DNA from: Chryseobacterium luquanense
Lineage (GTDB): Bacteria; Bacteroidota; Bacteroidia; Flavobacteriales; Weeksellaceae
Length of the DNA stretch: 64,000 nt
Direction: 5' to 3'
Assembly (NCBI RefSeq): GCF_026460945.1
Contig: NZ_JAOVZV010000003.1
Span: forward strand, 248,001-312,000
Below, one piece after another: positions 23,134 through 32,219 of this stretch; position 1 is the first letter of the stretch; every line of letters starts with the position of its first letter. The position numbers were made by a program, and so were the translations under genes. The notes beneath the pieces are model-generated. The model saw only the letters and a list, made by a program, of their open reading frames with translations, was not told where the DNA came from and did no database searches.

Positions 23134-23259
23134 TTAACTGACGCATTTATATAAGCACCTTTTATCCACAAATTCACTATCAAGAATACACGCAAGTCCC
23201 ATCGGCTCTTGTCCGTGTTGTCTTGAATACTGATTAGATATGTTATGTAATTGTTTCAT
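23134..23259 (-). CDS. Small ORF, 41 codons, upstream of the tRNA array
   Basis: The frame starts at ATG 23259 (MKQLHNISNQYSRQ) and ends TAA at 23134. It contains HGQEPMGLACIL and two Cys near the C-terminus (KRCLYKCVS). A -7-like element TTACTTTGC lies about 80 nt upstream. It is followed by the terminator at 23081-23111. The product is unknown; it could be a real small protein or a leader peptide. Support is the promoter-ORF-terminator order, not homology. Confidence 0.45.
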   Translation of the reverse strand: MKQLHNISNQYSRQHGQEPMGLACILDSEFVDKRCLYKCVS

Positions 23260-23584
23260 TATATTCTTGTTGTTTAAAATTGTTTTTTTGAAAAGATTAA
23301 AAACGTGTTGCTTTTAATTTTCGGTTGCAAAGTAAGTATGATTTTTTTTAACTCACAAATTTATTTTTCAATTAACTATTTGAAAATCAATTAATTATAA
23401 TTAAAATTTAGAGTAGAGTGTTTCTGTCCGTAATATTTTACAGATATCTTAATTACCTAAATGACTGTCTCTCATCGGGTTATTGATCACGCTTTATTTT
23501 CTTATTAATTGTTCATTATTGATTAAATATTTTTCACTTTTATGGTTATTTTTTTTCATTCTAAATAATTTCTGCCCTAAAACA
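23260..23584. other. Intergenic region between the two small ORF units
   Basis: It holds the promoter for the 41-codon ORF (-7 element at about 23330-23338, TTACTTTGC on the minus strand) and otherwise AT-rich sequence with no gene I can support. Confidence 0.5.
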
Positions 23585-23613
23585 CAAAAAACGCCCCGAT
23601 CATCGAGGCGTTT
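23585..23613 (-). terminator. Terminator after the 42-codon ORF
   Basis: On the minus strand AACGCCTCGATGATCGGGGC folds as AACGCC(T)CGAT/ATCG(G)GGCGTT and is followed by TTTTT. It is about 30 nt past the ORF stop. Confidence 0.85.
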
Positions 23614-23643
23614 CTGCAGTATTTTGATTAAATTTTTACGAGT

Positions 23644-23772
23644 TTACAGTAAATAATTTTCAAAGCAAGCACATTTCGCCTCATCCAATATCATCCATTC
23701 ATATCCAAACGATCCCTTTATCACAGGGCGATCGCATAGATTTAAACTGATATGTGCTCTTTGTATTGTCAT
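23644..23772 (-). CDS. Small ORF, 42 codons, with its own promoter and terminator
   Basis: The frame starts at ATG 23772 (MTIQRAHISLNLCDRPVIKG), continues with FGYEWMILDEAKCACF, and ends at TAA 23644. A near-consensus -7 element TATCTTTGC stands about 15 nt upstream of the ATG, so the leader is very short. A terminator follows. No family is recognised. The autonomous promoter-ORF-terminator layout repeats that of the ORF at 23134-23259, though the two peptides are not similar. Confidence 0.5.
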   Translation of the reverse strand: MTIQRAHISLNLCDRPVIKGSFGYEWMILDEAKCACFENYLL

Positions 23773-23872
23773 AATTTTATTGGTGCAAAGATAAATGTTT
23801 TTCTTATTTTTTTAACGAATTTTATGATTGACAGATGAAAAATAGTAGTTTTGACAACTTACGTCGCCTGTC

Positions 23873-24151
23873 TTATTGATCTTTATTTTTATCCTTCTCT
23901 TCGTTTATTAATTTATCCAATTCTTCAAGATCAGGCAATAAACTTCCTTGATAATCATATAAACTTTTGTGTTCCGAAGTTGCAATAACAACAATTTCTT
24001 TTGCTTCTATTAAAGAAAGATCAGGAAAAATTTCTCTGATCTTTTTTATTGTAAACAACGGAGATTTATATTTTTCTACTATCTCATACACAATTTCGTA
24101 TACATTTTTTTCTTCATGTTTTAAATGAAGATATTTGATTGTGTTATCCAT
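23873..24151 (-). CDS. Small hypothetical protein, possibly L7/L12-CTD-like
   Basis: This 92-residue acidic protein has a central segment FTIKKIREIFPDLSLIEAKEIV, resembling the helix-loop-helix of the ribosomal L7/L12 C-terminal domain. The similarity is weak and by eye. It is the last gene of the run that starts at 32075, 1 nt after its upstream neighbour, so it is probably part of the ternary-system operon. The role is unknown. Confidence 0.55.
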   Translation of the reverse strand: MDNTIKYLHLKHEEKNVYEIVYEIVEKYKSPLFTIKKIREIFPDLSLIEAKEIVVIATSEHKSLYDYQGSLLPDLEELDKLINEEKDKNKDQ

Positions 24152-24152
24152 C

Positions 24153-24509
24153 TTATGATATATTTATTCCTAAATCATCTTCATTTCTCAAAGCAACTTC
24201 AATAAATTTTAGCAAATTATTAATTCTAAATTTTATAAACTCTTCAGAATAATTTGTCACTAAACTTATCTCGGTTATATTTTTCAAAATTATCTGACAA
24301 TCTTCATAAATTTCATGAAATTCACCATTAATTATATAAAGATCACTTTCATTTAATTTCGGAATAATTTTACATCCGAGAACTTTAAGCTTTTGATTTC
24401 CCCAGAGTTCTTTTCTACAAATTTCAAATCCAAAAAGTTCACTTCCTGTCCCAAGATTAAGATCATTGAAACCATCAGACAGATATAAAAATGATATAGT
24501 AAGACTCAT
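24153..24509 (-). CDS. Hypothetical protein in the ternary-system operon
   Basis: This 118-residue soluble protein has no recognised motif. The pattern (beta-rich first half with IINGEFHEIYEDCQIILKNI, helical end) is like small immunity or adaptor proteins. Spacing of 1 nt to the genes on both sides implies translational coupling. Confidence 0.55.
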   Translation of the reverse strand: MSLTISFLYLSDGFNDLNLGTGSELFGFEICRKELWGNQKLKVLGCKIIPKLNESDLYIINGEFHEIYEDCQIILKNITEISLVTNYSEEFIKFRINNLLKFIEVALRNEDDLGINIS

Positions 24510-24510
24510 A

Positions 24511-25530
24511 TTAATTCCTAAACATTCTATTCCGTCCCGTCTTATACCTCGAAATATCTTTCAAAATCACCTCATCATCGGGATTGAAATGTTTTAATTC
24601 ATTGACGATTTCTGAGCGGCTGTTGATATTTTCGGCGATAATATTATAGGCAATATTTCTTGTGGACTTTTGTAATCGTTGGTCTTTTTTAAACTCAATT
24701 TTCATGGCTTCCAGATATACTAATTTTTTATCGGAAGATGTATTTTCATATAAATACTGAATTTCCTTTTCCAGTTGACCGATTTCAGGAATATTTGCAA
24801 AATAATTTTGAAGACAGTTGAAGGCTTCCTTATTTTCTTTCCAGCCCTGTAAAAGTATTTGTTGGGCTTCGTTCGGTTTATCCATTTTATTTCGATAAAC
24901 CAAAGAGGCTTTTACCATCTGATGGTTCTGCAGATAATCATCAATTACCATTTGATAAAAGATCAATGCATTTTCAGAATCGTTGATTTCTTTGTATAAA
25001 TCACCTACTTTTTCTTTTTGCTGAAGCTCTTTGTATAAAATAATTGCTTTATCGTATTGTTTTGCCTTCACATAACAGTTGGCTGCATCCGCCTTACTTA
25101 GTACTTTTTTCAAAAAAACAACTGCTGCTTCGTTATAAAAACCGCCTTCCTCTAATGTTGCGGCAGCACGATAATTATCTTTTAAAAGATTCATGTAAAC
25201 GATAGCTGCTTTTTTGTATTCGTTATCTTCAATGTGTTTTCTGGCTATATCTTCATAGATATTTCGCAGCTTGTCAAACAATGAAGTATCTATAGACAAA
25301 CCACCACCTCCATAATTTTTTGTAGCTGCAGGCTGAGGATCCTTCTCCTGATTCTGCAGAAGAACGATAAGCACAATGGCAGCAGCGGCAAAAAATATAA
25401 ATTTGAACAAATTTACTATAACAGTTGCGAGATCCGTTTGAGATAATTGTGCAAAAATCGCAATCACTTTAAAAATTACAAGAACAAAAAAGGCCGTCAA
25501 AAACTTTTCTATAAACTTTTGCTTTTTCAT
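24511..25530 (-). CDS. Membrane-anchored TPR protein of the ternary system
   Basis: This 339-residue protein has two N-terminal membrane segments (about 8-29 and 38-60). A cytosolic helical-repeat domain follows (about 80-320), where AAIVYMNLLKDNYRAAATL, AAVVFLKKVLSKADAANCYV and KAIILYKELQQKEKVGDLY read as TPR-like repeats. Its ATG overlaps the stop of the preceding gene by 4 nt. I infer that it anchors or scaffolds the MoxR-vWA complex at the membrane. Confidence 0.75.
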   Translation of the reverse strand: MKKQKFIEKFLTAFFVLVIFKVIAIFAQLSQTDLATVIVNLFKFIFFAAAAIVLIVLLQNQEKDPQPAATKNYGGGGLSIDTSLFDKLRNIYEDIARKHIEDNEYKKAAIVYMNLLKDNYRAAATLEEGGFYNEAAVVFLKKVLSKADAANCYVKAKQYDKAIILYKELQQKEKVGDLYKEINDSENALIFYQMVIDDYLQNHQMVKASLVYRNKMDKPNEAQQILLQGWKENKEAFNCLQNYFANIPEIGQLEKEIQYLYENTSSDKKLVYLEAMKIEFKKDQRLQKSTRNIAYNIIAENINSRSEIVNELKHFNPDDEVILKDISRYKTGRNRMFRN

Positions 25531-27209
25531 TTCTTACCTGATTTTAAAATATCCATATCTTCACTGAATAAACGGTAAAGAACCACCACCACCCCAATAA
25601 TTAATATCCAAACCAGCCAATTGTATCCGAAAACAGCAATCAAAGGATAGAAAATGTACAACAAAGTACTTCCCAATATAACAATCAGGATTAGCTTAAT
25701 GCTTTCTGAAACATAACTCCCTCCCATATCAAACGGCTTTTTCCTGATAAAATAAGAATACACGCCCACAAGACCTACAACTGTAAGCAACAACCAGACA
25801 ACTTCGGAAAAGGAAATCTCTTTTTTAACATGAGCATCCTCTGTTGTTTTTAAAGCATCATTCTGCACATTATTATTGAATACGATTTGAGGATCAGTTT
25901 CATGGTTTGTACCATAAATTCTCGCAAGAGAATCACTGATTATTATTTTTCTCATTTCCAGAATATCATCGGCAAGAAGTTCTTTAGATATTTTAGACAT
26001 CTTATTTGATGGGTCTTTCTGAATAGAATCCAGAATTTTTTTATGGTAATTTTTTGTTTTAAGATCTACTACATGTTCTATTTTTTTCAGATACATTTTT
26101 TTTAATGAATCTCTGAATTTCTTTTCTTTGGCTCTGTATTCTTCAATTTTCCAAAGCATTGCTGCTTTTCCTTCTCTAGTATTGAAGGTTTGTTTATAAT
26201 CATTAACCAGCCAGCGCCTTTCATTTCCAAATACAGAATCAACTTTCATATCAATAGCCGTAAAACCAGATTCAAAAATCAGCCCTTCGTCATCTTCTGT
26301 CTCTGGAGCCGTTTCAATAGTGCTCTCATTATATAAATCTGTAGAAACCTGTTCTTTTGCTGCCTGCTCTTTGCCAAATTCAAAAGCGAAAATAATGACT
26401 ACGATCAGCGCTAAGAAAATGGCAAACATCTTTTGTGCCCCTGTCATTTTCAATGGTGATTTTTCATTTTGTGTTCCATTACCGTTCTCACCTCCGGCAC
26501 CGTCAAACATTCCCCAATCAAAATTTCCAAAACCGCCTCGCAAAGACGAATGAATGTCTAAGGGAATCCCTAAATAAACCGCCCGCTCAGGATATTTTGT
26601 AATGTATTCTATATATTTGAGAATCTCGGCCTGATCTCCAGCTTTTAGCTTTTCCAGATCGAATGGCAGATTTTTCATCCAATCTTCATCTGTTTTAGGA
26701 TTGAGAAGCTGCTCCAACAACTCATCATCATTCATATCCACTTTAAAGCTTCTGATTTTTTGTGGAATGAAAACACTATTCGATGGCTTTTTTAATTTCG
26801 CCTCTGTTATTGGTGATTCCTCTAATAATGTGACCCAGTCTATGGTTTCATTTAATTTAACCAATCCAAAATCGGGATGCATAATGATGTATTGAGCATC
26901 AATATTTTTCCAGTCTTCTGAATTTATTTTTGGATAAAAATCTGTGTTTTCTGGAATGAACAATTGATTATCAAAACATTGAAAATAAGAATTCTTCCCA
27001 ATTTCTTCGGGAGCCTGACCTCCAAAAATAAGGAAGCAGCCATACAAAACATTAGGTTCTAGAGAAGGAATAGCAAAGGACTGCACAACATTAAGGTCAA
27101 TTCCCAATGATTCTATTTCACGAAACCATACCAAAGGCGAAGCACTTCTGATGAGAAGACCTCTTTTAGCATAACTGTTTTTCGGAAAAGGTTTAATCTT
27201 CAACTCCAT
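25527..27209 (-). CDS. Membrane protein with bpX-type N-terminal domain
   Basis: This 560-residue protein has an N-terminal soluble domain (1-220) with WF and GG motifs (LVWFREIESLGIDLN, FLIFGGQAPEEIG) typical of the bpX-type domains I recall from MoxR-vWA-beta-propeller ternary systems. A membrane segment (about 261-278), a charged 180-residue helical stretch, and three C-terminal membrane segments (about 462-482, 495-515, 520-540) follow. It overlaps its upstream neighbour by 17 nt. Which bpX family it belongs to cannot be told by eye. Confidence 0.7.
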   Translation of the reverse strand: MELKIKPFPKNSYAKRGLLIRSASPLVWFREIESLGIDLNVVQSFAIPSLEPNVLYGCFLIFGGQAPEEIGKNSYFQCFDNQLFIPENTDFYPKINSEDWKNIDAQYIIMHPDFGLVKLNETIDWVTLLEESPITEAKLKKPSNSVFIPQKIRSFKVDMNDDELLEQLLNPKTDEDWMKNLPFDLEKLKAGDQAEILKYIEYITKYPERAVYLGIPLDIHSSLRGGFGNFDWGMFDGAGGENGNGTQNEKSPLKMTGAQKMFAIFLALIVVIIFAFEFGKEQAAKEQVSTDLYNESTIETAPETEDDEGLIFESGFTAIDMKVDSVFGNERRWLVNDYKQTFNTREGKAAMLWKIEEYRAKEKKFRDSLKKMYLKKIEHVVDLKTKNYHKKILDSIQKDPSNKMSKISKELLADDILEMRKIIISDSLARIYGTNHETDPQIVFNNNVQNDALKTTEDAHVKKEISFSEVVWLLLTVVGLVGVYSYFIRKKPFDMGGSYVSESIKLILIVILGSTLLYIFYPLIAVFGYNWLVWILIIGVVVVLYRLFSEDMDILKSGKK

Positions 27210-29592
27210 ACTCCAATACTTGATCTATAAAAGGTTGTAAGTAATCTTCATACATTTCTGCAATCGTTTTTACCTTCAGCAGCGTATAATCCGGTAAAAA
27301 ATATTCATAACCGCCAAATTCTGTTTCAGAAGCCAAAGCCATGGCAATGTGTGTTGTAGTCGGTATATAAAATTCCGGAATGTTAGCATTAATACTTCTG
27401 AAAGTCAGCATTCCACGGGAATCTGCTACGATTTCGCTTCCGTCTGAAAATGTAAATTTATTTTTATTCTGATCAGCCACCTTAACAATCGGAGAACCGT
27501 TTTTATACAATGTAAAATTACTTCCCCAGTTTTTTAGTTCATTTTTCGAAATCACCAGATTATTATTTTCATTAATCCCGATTAAAGTAAAATTACTGAT
27601 GAATTTATAATTATTATGCTGAAGTTTATCAATCTCAATTTTTACTTTTTCTACACTTTTGGCAATCTCGGGATCATTTTTTACAGATTCCAAAGACACA
27701 TCACCTTCCAGATTAATCATAAAAACTGTAGGTAAATTATTTTGATGCAGATAAAAAAATCTGTCGAGATACACCAATTCTACATTCAGCGGAATGTCAA
27801 AACCAGCCACATTTAATTCAGAATATTCTTTTGTTTCAATATTCAGTTTAGAAATCAGTTTTTTATCCTGTTGATACTGACATAAAATAAATTGTTGCTG
27901 CTTATTCTTAGCCAAAGCAAATATGCCTTTGTCTTTCACCGAAATATTTTCAAACAGAACTTCGCAGCCTCGCAGAATCTTGTACCTTTCATAATAATCT
28001 CTGTTATAATAATTATCTGAAAGATAAGTTCTTAGTAATTGCTTTTTACTGCTCAAAATAAAAAATTCTCCTTCATACATAAACTTTGCAATCTGCTGCT
28101 GAGGAAGCGGGAAAAGTAAAGGATAATTGAGAGGGACATCTGTTTTTTCACCTTTAATATTCTGACTCACTGACCTTTTACTTTTTCGGTGCGGCGGGTC
28201 TGCCCACAGTTCTTTCAGCGGAAGTATAATCTTTTGAACGTGCTTTCTTGCTCCTAAATGATGTTTATAAAAATTCAGTTCGCCGTCTGAAGATGTGGTT
28301 ACCAAAAACTTCAGTCGGTTTCTGTTTTCATGAATAACTTTTTGCAGATTTTCATTCGCTAAATTTTCATGATTGGTGATAAAGAAAACTTCCAGATCTT
28401 TTTCTGTACGTTCTTTTTTGAAGAATAAATCTAATGCTTCAGAAACATCTAATGTTCCGCTTACCAAATTCAGATTTTCAATAACCTCTTCCACACGGTC
28501 TAATGTCATAGCAATGCTGGATTGCCCTAAAGCATACACTTTACACTCCGAATGTGCTTTCGGATGTTTGATAACGGCAAGAGCTGAAGCGAAAGACAAA
28601 ACTTTCGGGGTTCCCCAGTTTTTCAGAGAAGTATCTATTAAAATAATTCTTTCAAAAACATTTTCCTCGGGCGGAATTTCGCGTTGAATATACAATGCTT
28701 CATTATTCGCCACACGGTTCATAAAAACCTCATCTTCATTGGCAAATTCTGACAACAGCATTCTGTGAAGATCTCCTTTGTTGGTAATATCTGAAACGCC
28801 GCCAATTGGTTGTGCACCGGGAGAAAGATGCCGCATCGGGATTTTCAGACCGCTCCAGATTGTTTTAATTATACTTCCGATCTGAAAAGTTTTAGGTTCT
28901 TCAATAAGTTCCTGAATAAAGTCTTTTTCAGATTCTGTTGTCGTTTGCTGTTCTCCTATTTCTTCTTTAATTTCCGGTTCGTCAACCAAACCACGCATGG
29001 CTTTAATAATTGATTCTGTCGTCGGAAATTTTTTATGAATAAATGATAGCGTCTCAATATCTTTATGGTAAATATCTTTTGTCAGTGGAAGCTTGTGCGC
29101 AGCATCGGCAATCTTATGAGGTCCTCTGTAATAAGAGGTCAAAATGTATTCTGAGTCTTCAGGAGAAACCGAGTAACCGGAATCTTTAAAAATAGTCTGA
29201 AAAAGATTGATCCTGTTTTGCCCTTTCTTCATCGAACTTCCTATTTTACTAAGATTTTCAAGCAATTTACAGGCGTTTTGAATATCAAGATTAAAGGTAC
29301 TTTTTTCCTCGGTCCTATATTTTCTCAAAAAATAAAAAACTCCATCCAGATTCAGATAGCCGTCCTGAGTTGCATACATTGTGAGAAGAAAAGCCCCAAA
29401 ATGCGGAAAACCCTGTGGCTGCAACTCTTTTAAAACTTCAATAATATACGGTCTGTAAGCAATCGCACCTCCTCCATGAGGAACAGAAACCAGATTATTC
29501 TCAAAATATCCCGACGGGTCACGGGCATCCTTATCTGTGATCCATTCCCAGAAATAATCTTCGTATGATTGGAAATAATCTTTCACATCCAT
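27193..29592 (-). CDS. vWA protein with predicted C-terminal beta-propeller
   Basis: This 799-residue protein has a helical N-terminal region (1-250), then the motif GGVSDITNKGDLHRMLLSEF that precedes vWA domains in MoxR partners. The vWA domain starts near 315, with MIDAS residues DTS at 320-322. The last 320 residues are beta-rich with repeated aromatic-turn patterns (YKNGSPIVKV, FTFSDGSEIVADSRG), consistent with a beta-propeller. It is the effector-like core partner of the MoxR ATPase. Its gene overlaps those on both sides. Confidence 0.82.
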   Translation of the reverse strand: MDVKDYFQSYEDYFWEWITDKDARDPSGYFENNLVSVPHGGGAIAYRPYIIEVLKELQPQGFPHFGAFLLTMYATQDGYLNLDGVFYFLRKYRTEEKSTFNLDIQNACKLLENLSKIGSSMKKGQNRINLFQTIFKDSGYSVSPEDSEYILTSYYRGPHKIADAAHKLPLTKDIYHKDIETLSFIHKKFPTTESIIKAMRGLVDEPEIKEEIGEQQTTTESEKDFIQELIEEPKTFQIGSIIKTIWSGLKIPMRHLSPGAQPIGGVSDITNKGDLHRMLLSEFANEDEVFMNRVANNEALYIQREIPPEENVFERIILIDTSLKNWGTPKVLSFASALAVIKHPKAHSECKVYALGQSSIAMTLDRVEEVIENLNLVSGTLDVSEALDLFFKKERTEKDLEVFFITNHENLANENLQKVIHENRNRLKFLVTTSSDGELNFYKHHLGARKHVQKIILPLKELWADPPHRKSKRSVSQNIKGEKTDVPLNYPLLFPLPQQQIAKFMYEGEFFILSSKKQLLRTYLSDNYYNRDYYERYKILRGCEVLFENISVKDKGIFALAKNKQQQFILCQYQQDKKLISKLNIETKEYSELNVAGFDIPLNVELVYLDRFFYLHQNNLPTVFMINLEGDVSLESVKNDPEIAKSVEKVKIEIDKLQHNNYKFISNFTLIGINENNNLVISKNELKNWGSNFTLYKNGSPIVKVADQNKNKFTFSDGSEIVADSRGMLTFRSINANIPEFYIPTTTHIAMALASETEFGGYEYFLPDYTLLKVKTIAEMYEDYLQPFIDQVLEYGVED

Positions 29593-30326
29593 TCTCTAGC
29601 TTTTTGAGTCAAACGGAATGAGCTTACAGAAAGTTTTCGGAAATCATTTTTATCGATAGCCAAATAGCTTCCATTTTCGCTCCACACCATTAATTTATCG
29701 GAATCTTTGTTGTATTTTTTCTGTAATAATGAACTGAGATTTTTAAATTCAAAATCAAATCCGCTTGGTAAAAGATGGTCATCCTTCATCCAAAAAGTCT
29801 TCCCTGGAAAACCTAGTAACGGAGTTCCTAAAAACAACGCTTTGTCATCGATGATCATCCATTGCAGTTTTTCGAGCTTAAATTTTGGAAGTTCAATGAT
29901 TTCATCTTTAACATCATCAATTAAACACAAATGTGCTGCTGCAGGATGTTCATTTTCTCCTTTTTTGAGATGAACTTCAATCTTTTCCTCAATTCCGAAA
30001 AAATTATTATTTGAAACAGGAAAAGTCAGCTTTAATGCTTTATCAATCGGTGACCAAAGTAAGCCTGTTCTCACTTTTTTACTTGGAACCAACGCATTTT
30101 TTCTGAATAAAAGTCCGTTTTTTAATTCATATAATATAAAATTAGGAAGCTGCCTCAATTCTGAAGAAACAGCTTGTTCAGCGGTAAAGCCTTTCAGCCA
30201 GATCACATCATCATCTCCTGCAATCTGAATATTTTTCCAATCGCGGATTACCCCTAAATAATATTCATCTTTACGGGAAATATCAGCCCAAAATTCTTTT
30301 AAGCGCTCTGAAGAATCTTCTGCCAT
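29583..30326 (-). CDS. bpX-type domain protein of the ternary system
   Basis: This 247-residue soluble protein has FWMKDDHLLPSGFDFEF near the C-terminus and LWSPIDKALKLTFPVSNNNFFG in the middle, features I associate with the bpX-type domains encoded beside MoxR and vWA genes. No catalytic motif is seen. It overlaps the MoxR gene by 28 nt and the vWA gene by 10 nt. The assignment depends on context. Confidence 0.65.
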   Translation of the reverse strand: MAEDSSERLKEFWADISRKDEYYLGVIRDWKNIQIAGDDDVIWLKGFTAEQAVSSELRQLPNFILYELKNGLLFRKNALVPSKKVRTGLLWSPIDKALKLTFPVSNNNFFGIEEKIEVHLKKGENEHPAAAHLCLIDDVKDEIIELPKFKLEKLQWMIIDDKALFLGTPLLGFPGKTFWMKDDHLLPSGFDFEFKNLSSLLQKKYNKDSDKLMVWSENGSYLAIDKNDFRKLSVSSFRLTQKAREWM

Positions 30327-31432
30327 AAGCTTTCAATTTCTTTTTGAATATACTGTTTCTGTTCTCCATTGGCGATCCAGTCGCAACGGGTTTGAAGATA
30401 TCTCAGTTTGTCTTTGATCACGTTTTGCTCTTCAAAGCTTAAACTTCCGTTTTCCCATTGATCAGACAAAATTTTTACATCTTTCATCACTTCTTCAGGA
30501 TTCGGCGTTTTATTTTGTAATGCCTGCGGATGAGATTTTGGATTCTCGTCTTTTTCAATAACTCTGTTGATGATTCCTTCCAGAATTTCGATCTGTTCTT
30601 CGGTATCCCAAATATGTTTCAAAACCCATAAATCTGACAAGACCGCTTCATTTCTACCACAAATTAATGCACTTGCGGCGATCAAATTCTGCATTTTTAC
30701 TGCTCTACGATCCGAAATGGTAATTCCTGTGTTTCGAAGGCTGATGATGGTATTAAGGTAGGCCTCATAAATAGGCTTTAAATCTACAGTTTTGCATAAT
30801 CCCTGAAGTTCTTTTATTTCATGAGACAAAATTTCCGGAATGTCTGAATCTATATAATTTTCAAGTTTTCGTCCGGCTAAAAGAACCTGCTGAAGAAGAT
30901 CCGGATGCACGTAATCTACATTGATTCTCACCAGAAAACGATCGAATAATGCATTCAAAGCTTCATCTTCGGGTAGAACATTACTTGCGCCCACAAACAT
31001 TAATGCCGGTAAATGTTTTGTTTCTTTTCCTCTTTTAAAAATCTTTTCGTTCAAAGCCATCAAAAGGGAATTCAGAATCGCCGAGTTCGCATTAAAAATT
31101 TCATCAAGAAAAACCAGCGAAGCTTCCGGCATCATCCCGTCTGTATTGGTGAAAAGTTCACCCTCTTTCAGTTTTCTGATATCGAAGGGACCGAAAATCT
31201 CGTTCGGTTCTGTAAATCTGGTTAAAAGATATTCGAAGTTTTTGCCATCTTTTAAGGTTTTTGCTAAAGTTCTTACCAAAGCGGATTTTGCTGTTCCAGG
31301 AGGTCCGTACAAAAATGCATTTTCCCTCGCCAGCAAACAGATTCCGAGTAAATCTACGACGTCGTTTTTACCAACAAAAGTCTCTTTTATGTAGTTAAGA
31401 ACCTTATTTAGTTTTTCAATATTTTGAGTCAT
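30299..31432 (-). CDS. MoxR-family AAA+ ATPase
   Basis: This 377-residue ATPase has Walker A GPPGTAKS (43-50), Walker B LVFLDEIF (106-113), sensor 1 GASN (148-151) and the arginine finger in FDRF (about Arg165). MoxR ATPases act as chaperone-like remodelers on vWA-domain partners. Here the vWA protein, bpX-type proteins and membrane proteins are encoded in the same overlapping run, matching the ternary system described computationally by Aravind and colleagues. The C-terminal 100 residues are a helical lid. Confidence 0.92.
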   Translation of the reverse strand: MTQNIEKLNKVLNYIKETFVGKNDVVDLLGICLLARENAFLYGPPGTAKSALVRTLAKTLKDGKNFEYLLTRFTEPNEIFGPFDIRKLKEGELFTNTDGMMPEASLVFLDEIFNANSAILNSLLMALNEKIFKRGKETKHLPALMFVGASNVLPEDEALNALFDRFLVRINVDYVHPDLLQQVLLAGRKLENYIDSDIPEILSHEIKELQGLCKTVDLKPIYEAYLNTIISLRNTGITISDRRAVKMQNLIAASALICGRNEAVLSDLWVLKHIWDTEEQIEILEGIINRVIEKDENPKSHPQALQNKTPNPEEVMKDVKILSDQWENGSLSFEEQNVIKDKLRYLQTRCDWIANGEQKQYIQKEIESLWQKILQSA

Positions 31433-32075
31433 GATGATCAGTATTATTTATTTTTAATTCTCTCCAGAAAATATCTTTGTACCATCCGAATTCTGCGGTC
31501 AGCAAAGCGTTGATGTACGGAATTTCAGCCAGTCTGTAGACTTTATTTTCTACAATTCTTTCGAGATAGAGTTTCCTGTATGTTTTATCTTGCAGCTCTT
31601 GTTCCCAATTGAGTTTTTCTAAATCTAAATCTGCCTCAATCCCGGAATAATGAAACTGTTGCAAAATATTTTCAAGAAGTGGAATCAGCAGATCATCGGC
31701 ATCCAGATTTTTCAGAGCTATGATAATCTGTGGCAAAAATCTCAATGACAAATCAGCAGATAATTTTGATGAAAGTGTAAATTTTCCTTTAAATGAAGGA
31801 ATCAACGTAGCAAGATCTTTTTCTGTATTTTCACGAACTAGATAAAGCTGCACGCTATGGTACAAAATTTTTGCCGCCCATACTGCAGCATCTGTGTCAA
31901 ATGAAATCTGATCACTTAAAAATTCAAGTCTTTCTTTTTCAAATTCAGTTTCAAAATATGCCGCTGCTTCCTGTTCCTCTTTGGGAGAAATCTTTTTCAC
32001 TTCTTCAAAAATAGTAATGCATTCTTCTTTTCGAAGCAGAAATAAAGTGTCTAAAAATGGGGATTTCATTTCCAT
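31416..32075 (-). CDS. First gene of the ternary-system operon, bpX-type helical protein
   Basis: This 219-residue mostly helical protein (FLDTLFLLRKEECITIFEEV, ALKNLDADDLLIPLLENILQ) ends with a Trp-rich tail (FGWYKDIFWREL). I do not recognise it securely; a bpX-type family protein is likely from its position just before MoxR. The start codon follows a -7-like TATATTTTTG by about 20 nt, so the transcript has almost no leader. It overlaps the MoxR gene by 17 nt. Confidence 0.6.
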   Translation of the reverse strand: MEMKSPFLDTLFLLRKEECITIFEEVKKISPKEEQEAAAYFETEFEKERLEFLSDQISFDTDAAVWAAKILYHSVQLYLVRENTEKDLATLIPSFKGKFTLSSKLSADLSLRFLPQIIIALKNLDADDLLIPLLENILQQFHYSGIEADLDLEKLNWEQELQDKTYRKLYLERIVENKVYRLAEIPYINALLTAEFGWYKDIFWRELKINNTDHHDSKY

Positions 32076-32219
32076 GATATGACAAAAATATAATTATTTT
32101 GCTGAGAATAAAATTTTAAATCAAGGATTAAGAATTAAATATTATTTCATTTGCTTTAATTTATCGAAATATTTATAATTCGGAAACAAGTTTCTGAGAA
32201 TGTTGATTTTGCCTTTTCC

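Noticed and set aside
22998..23195. Minus-strand 65-codon frame across tRNA-His
   Set aside because: It runs through the terminator and tRNA-His. The 41-codon ORF in another frame has a better start and context.
8476..23259. Prophage origin of the RNA island
   Set aside because: No structural, terminase, integrase or lysis genes and no attachment repeats were seen, although RNA ligase and tRNA arrays are common in phages.
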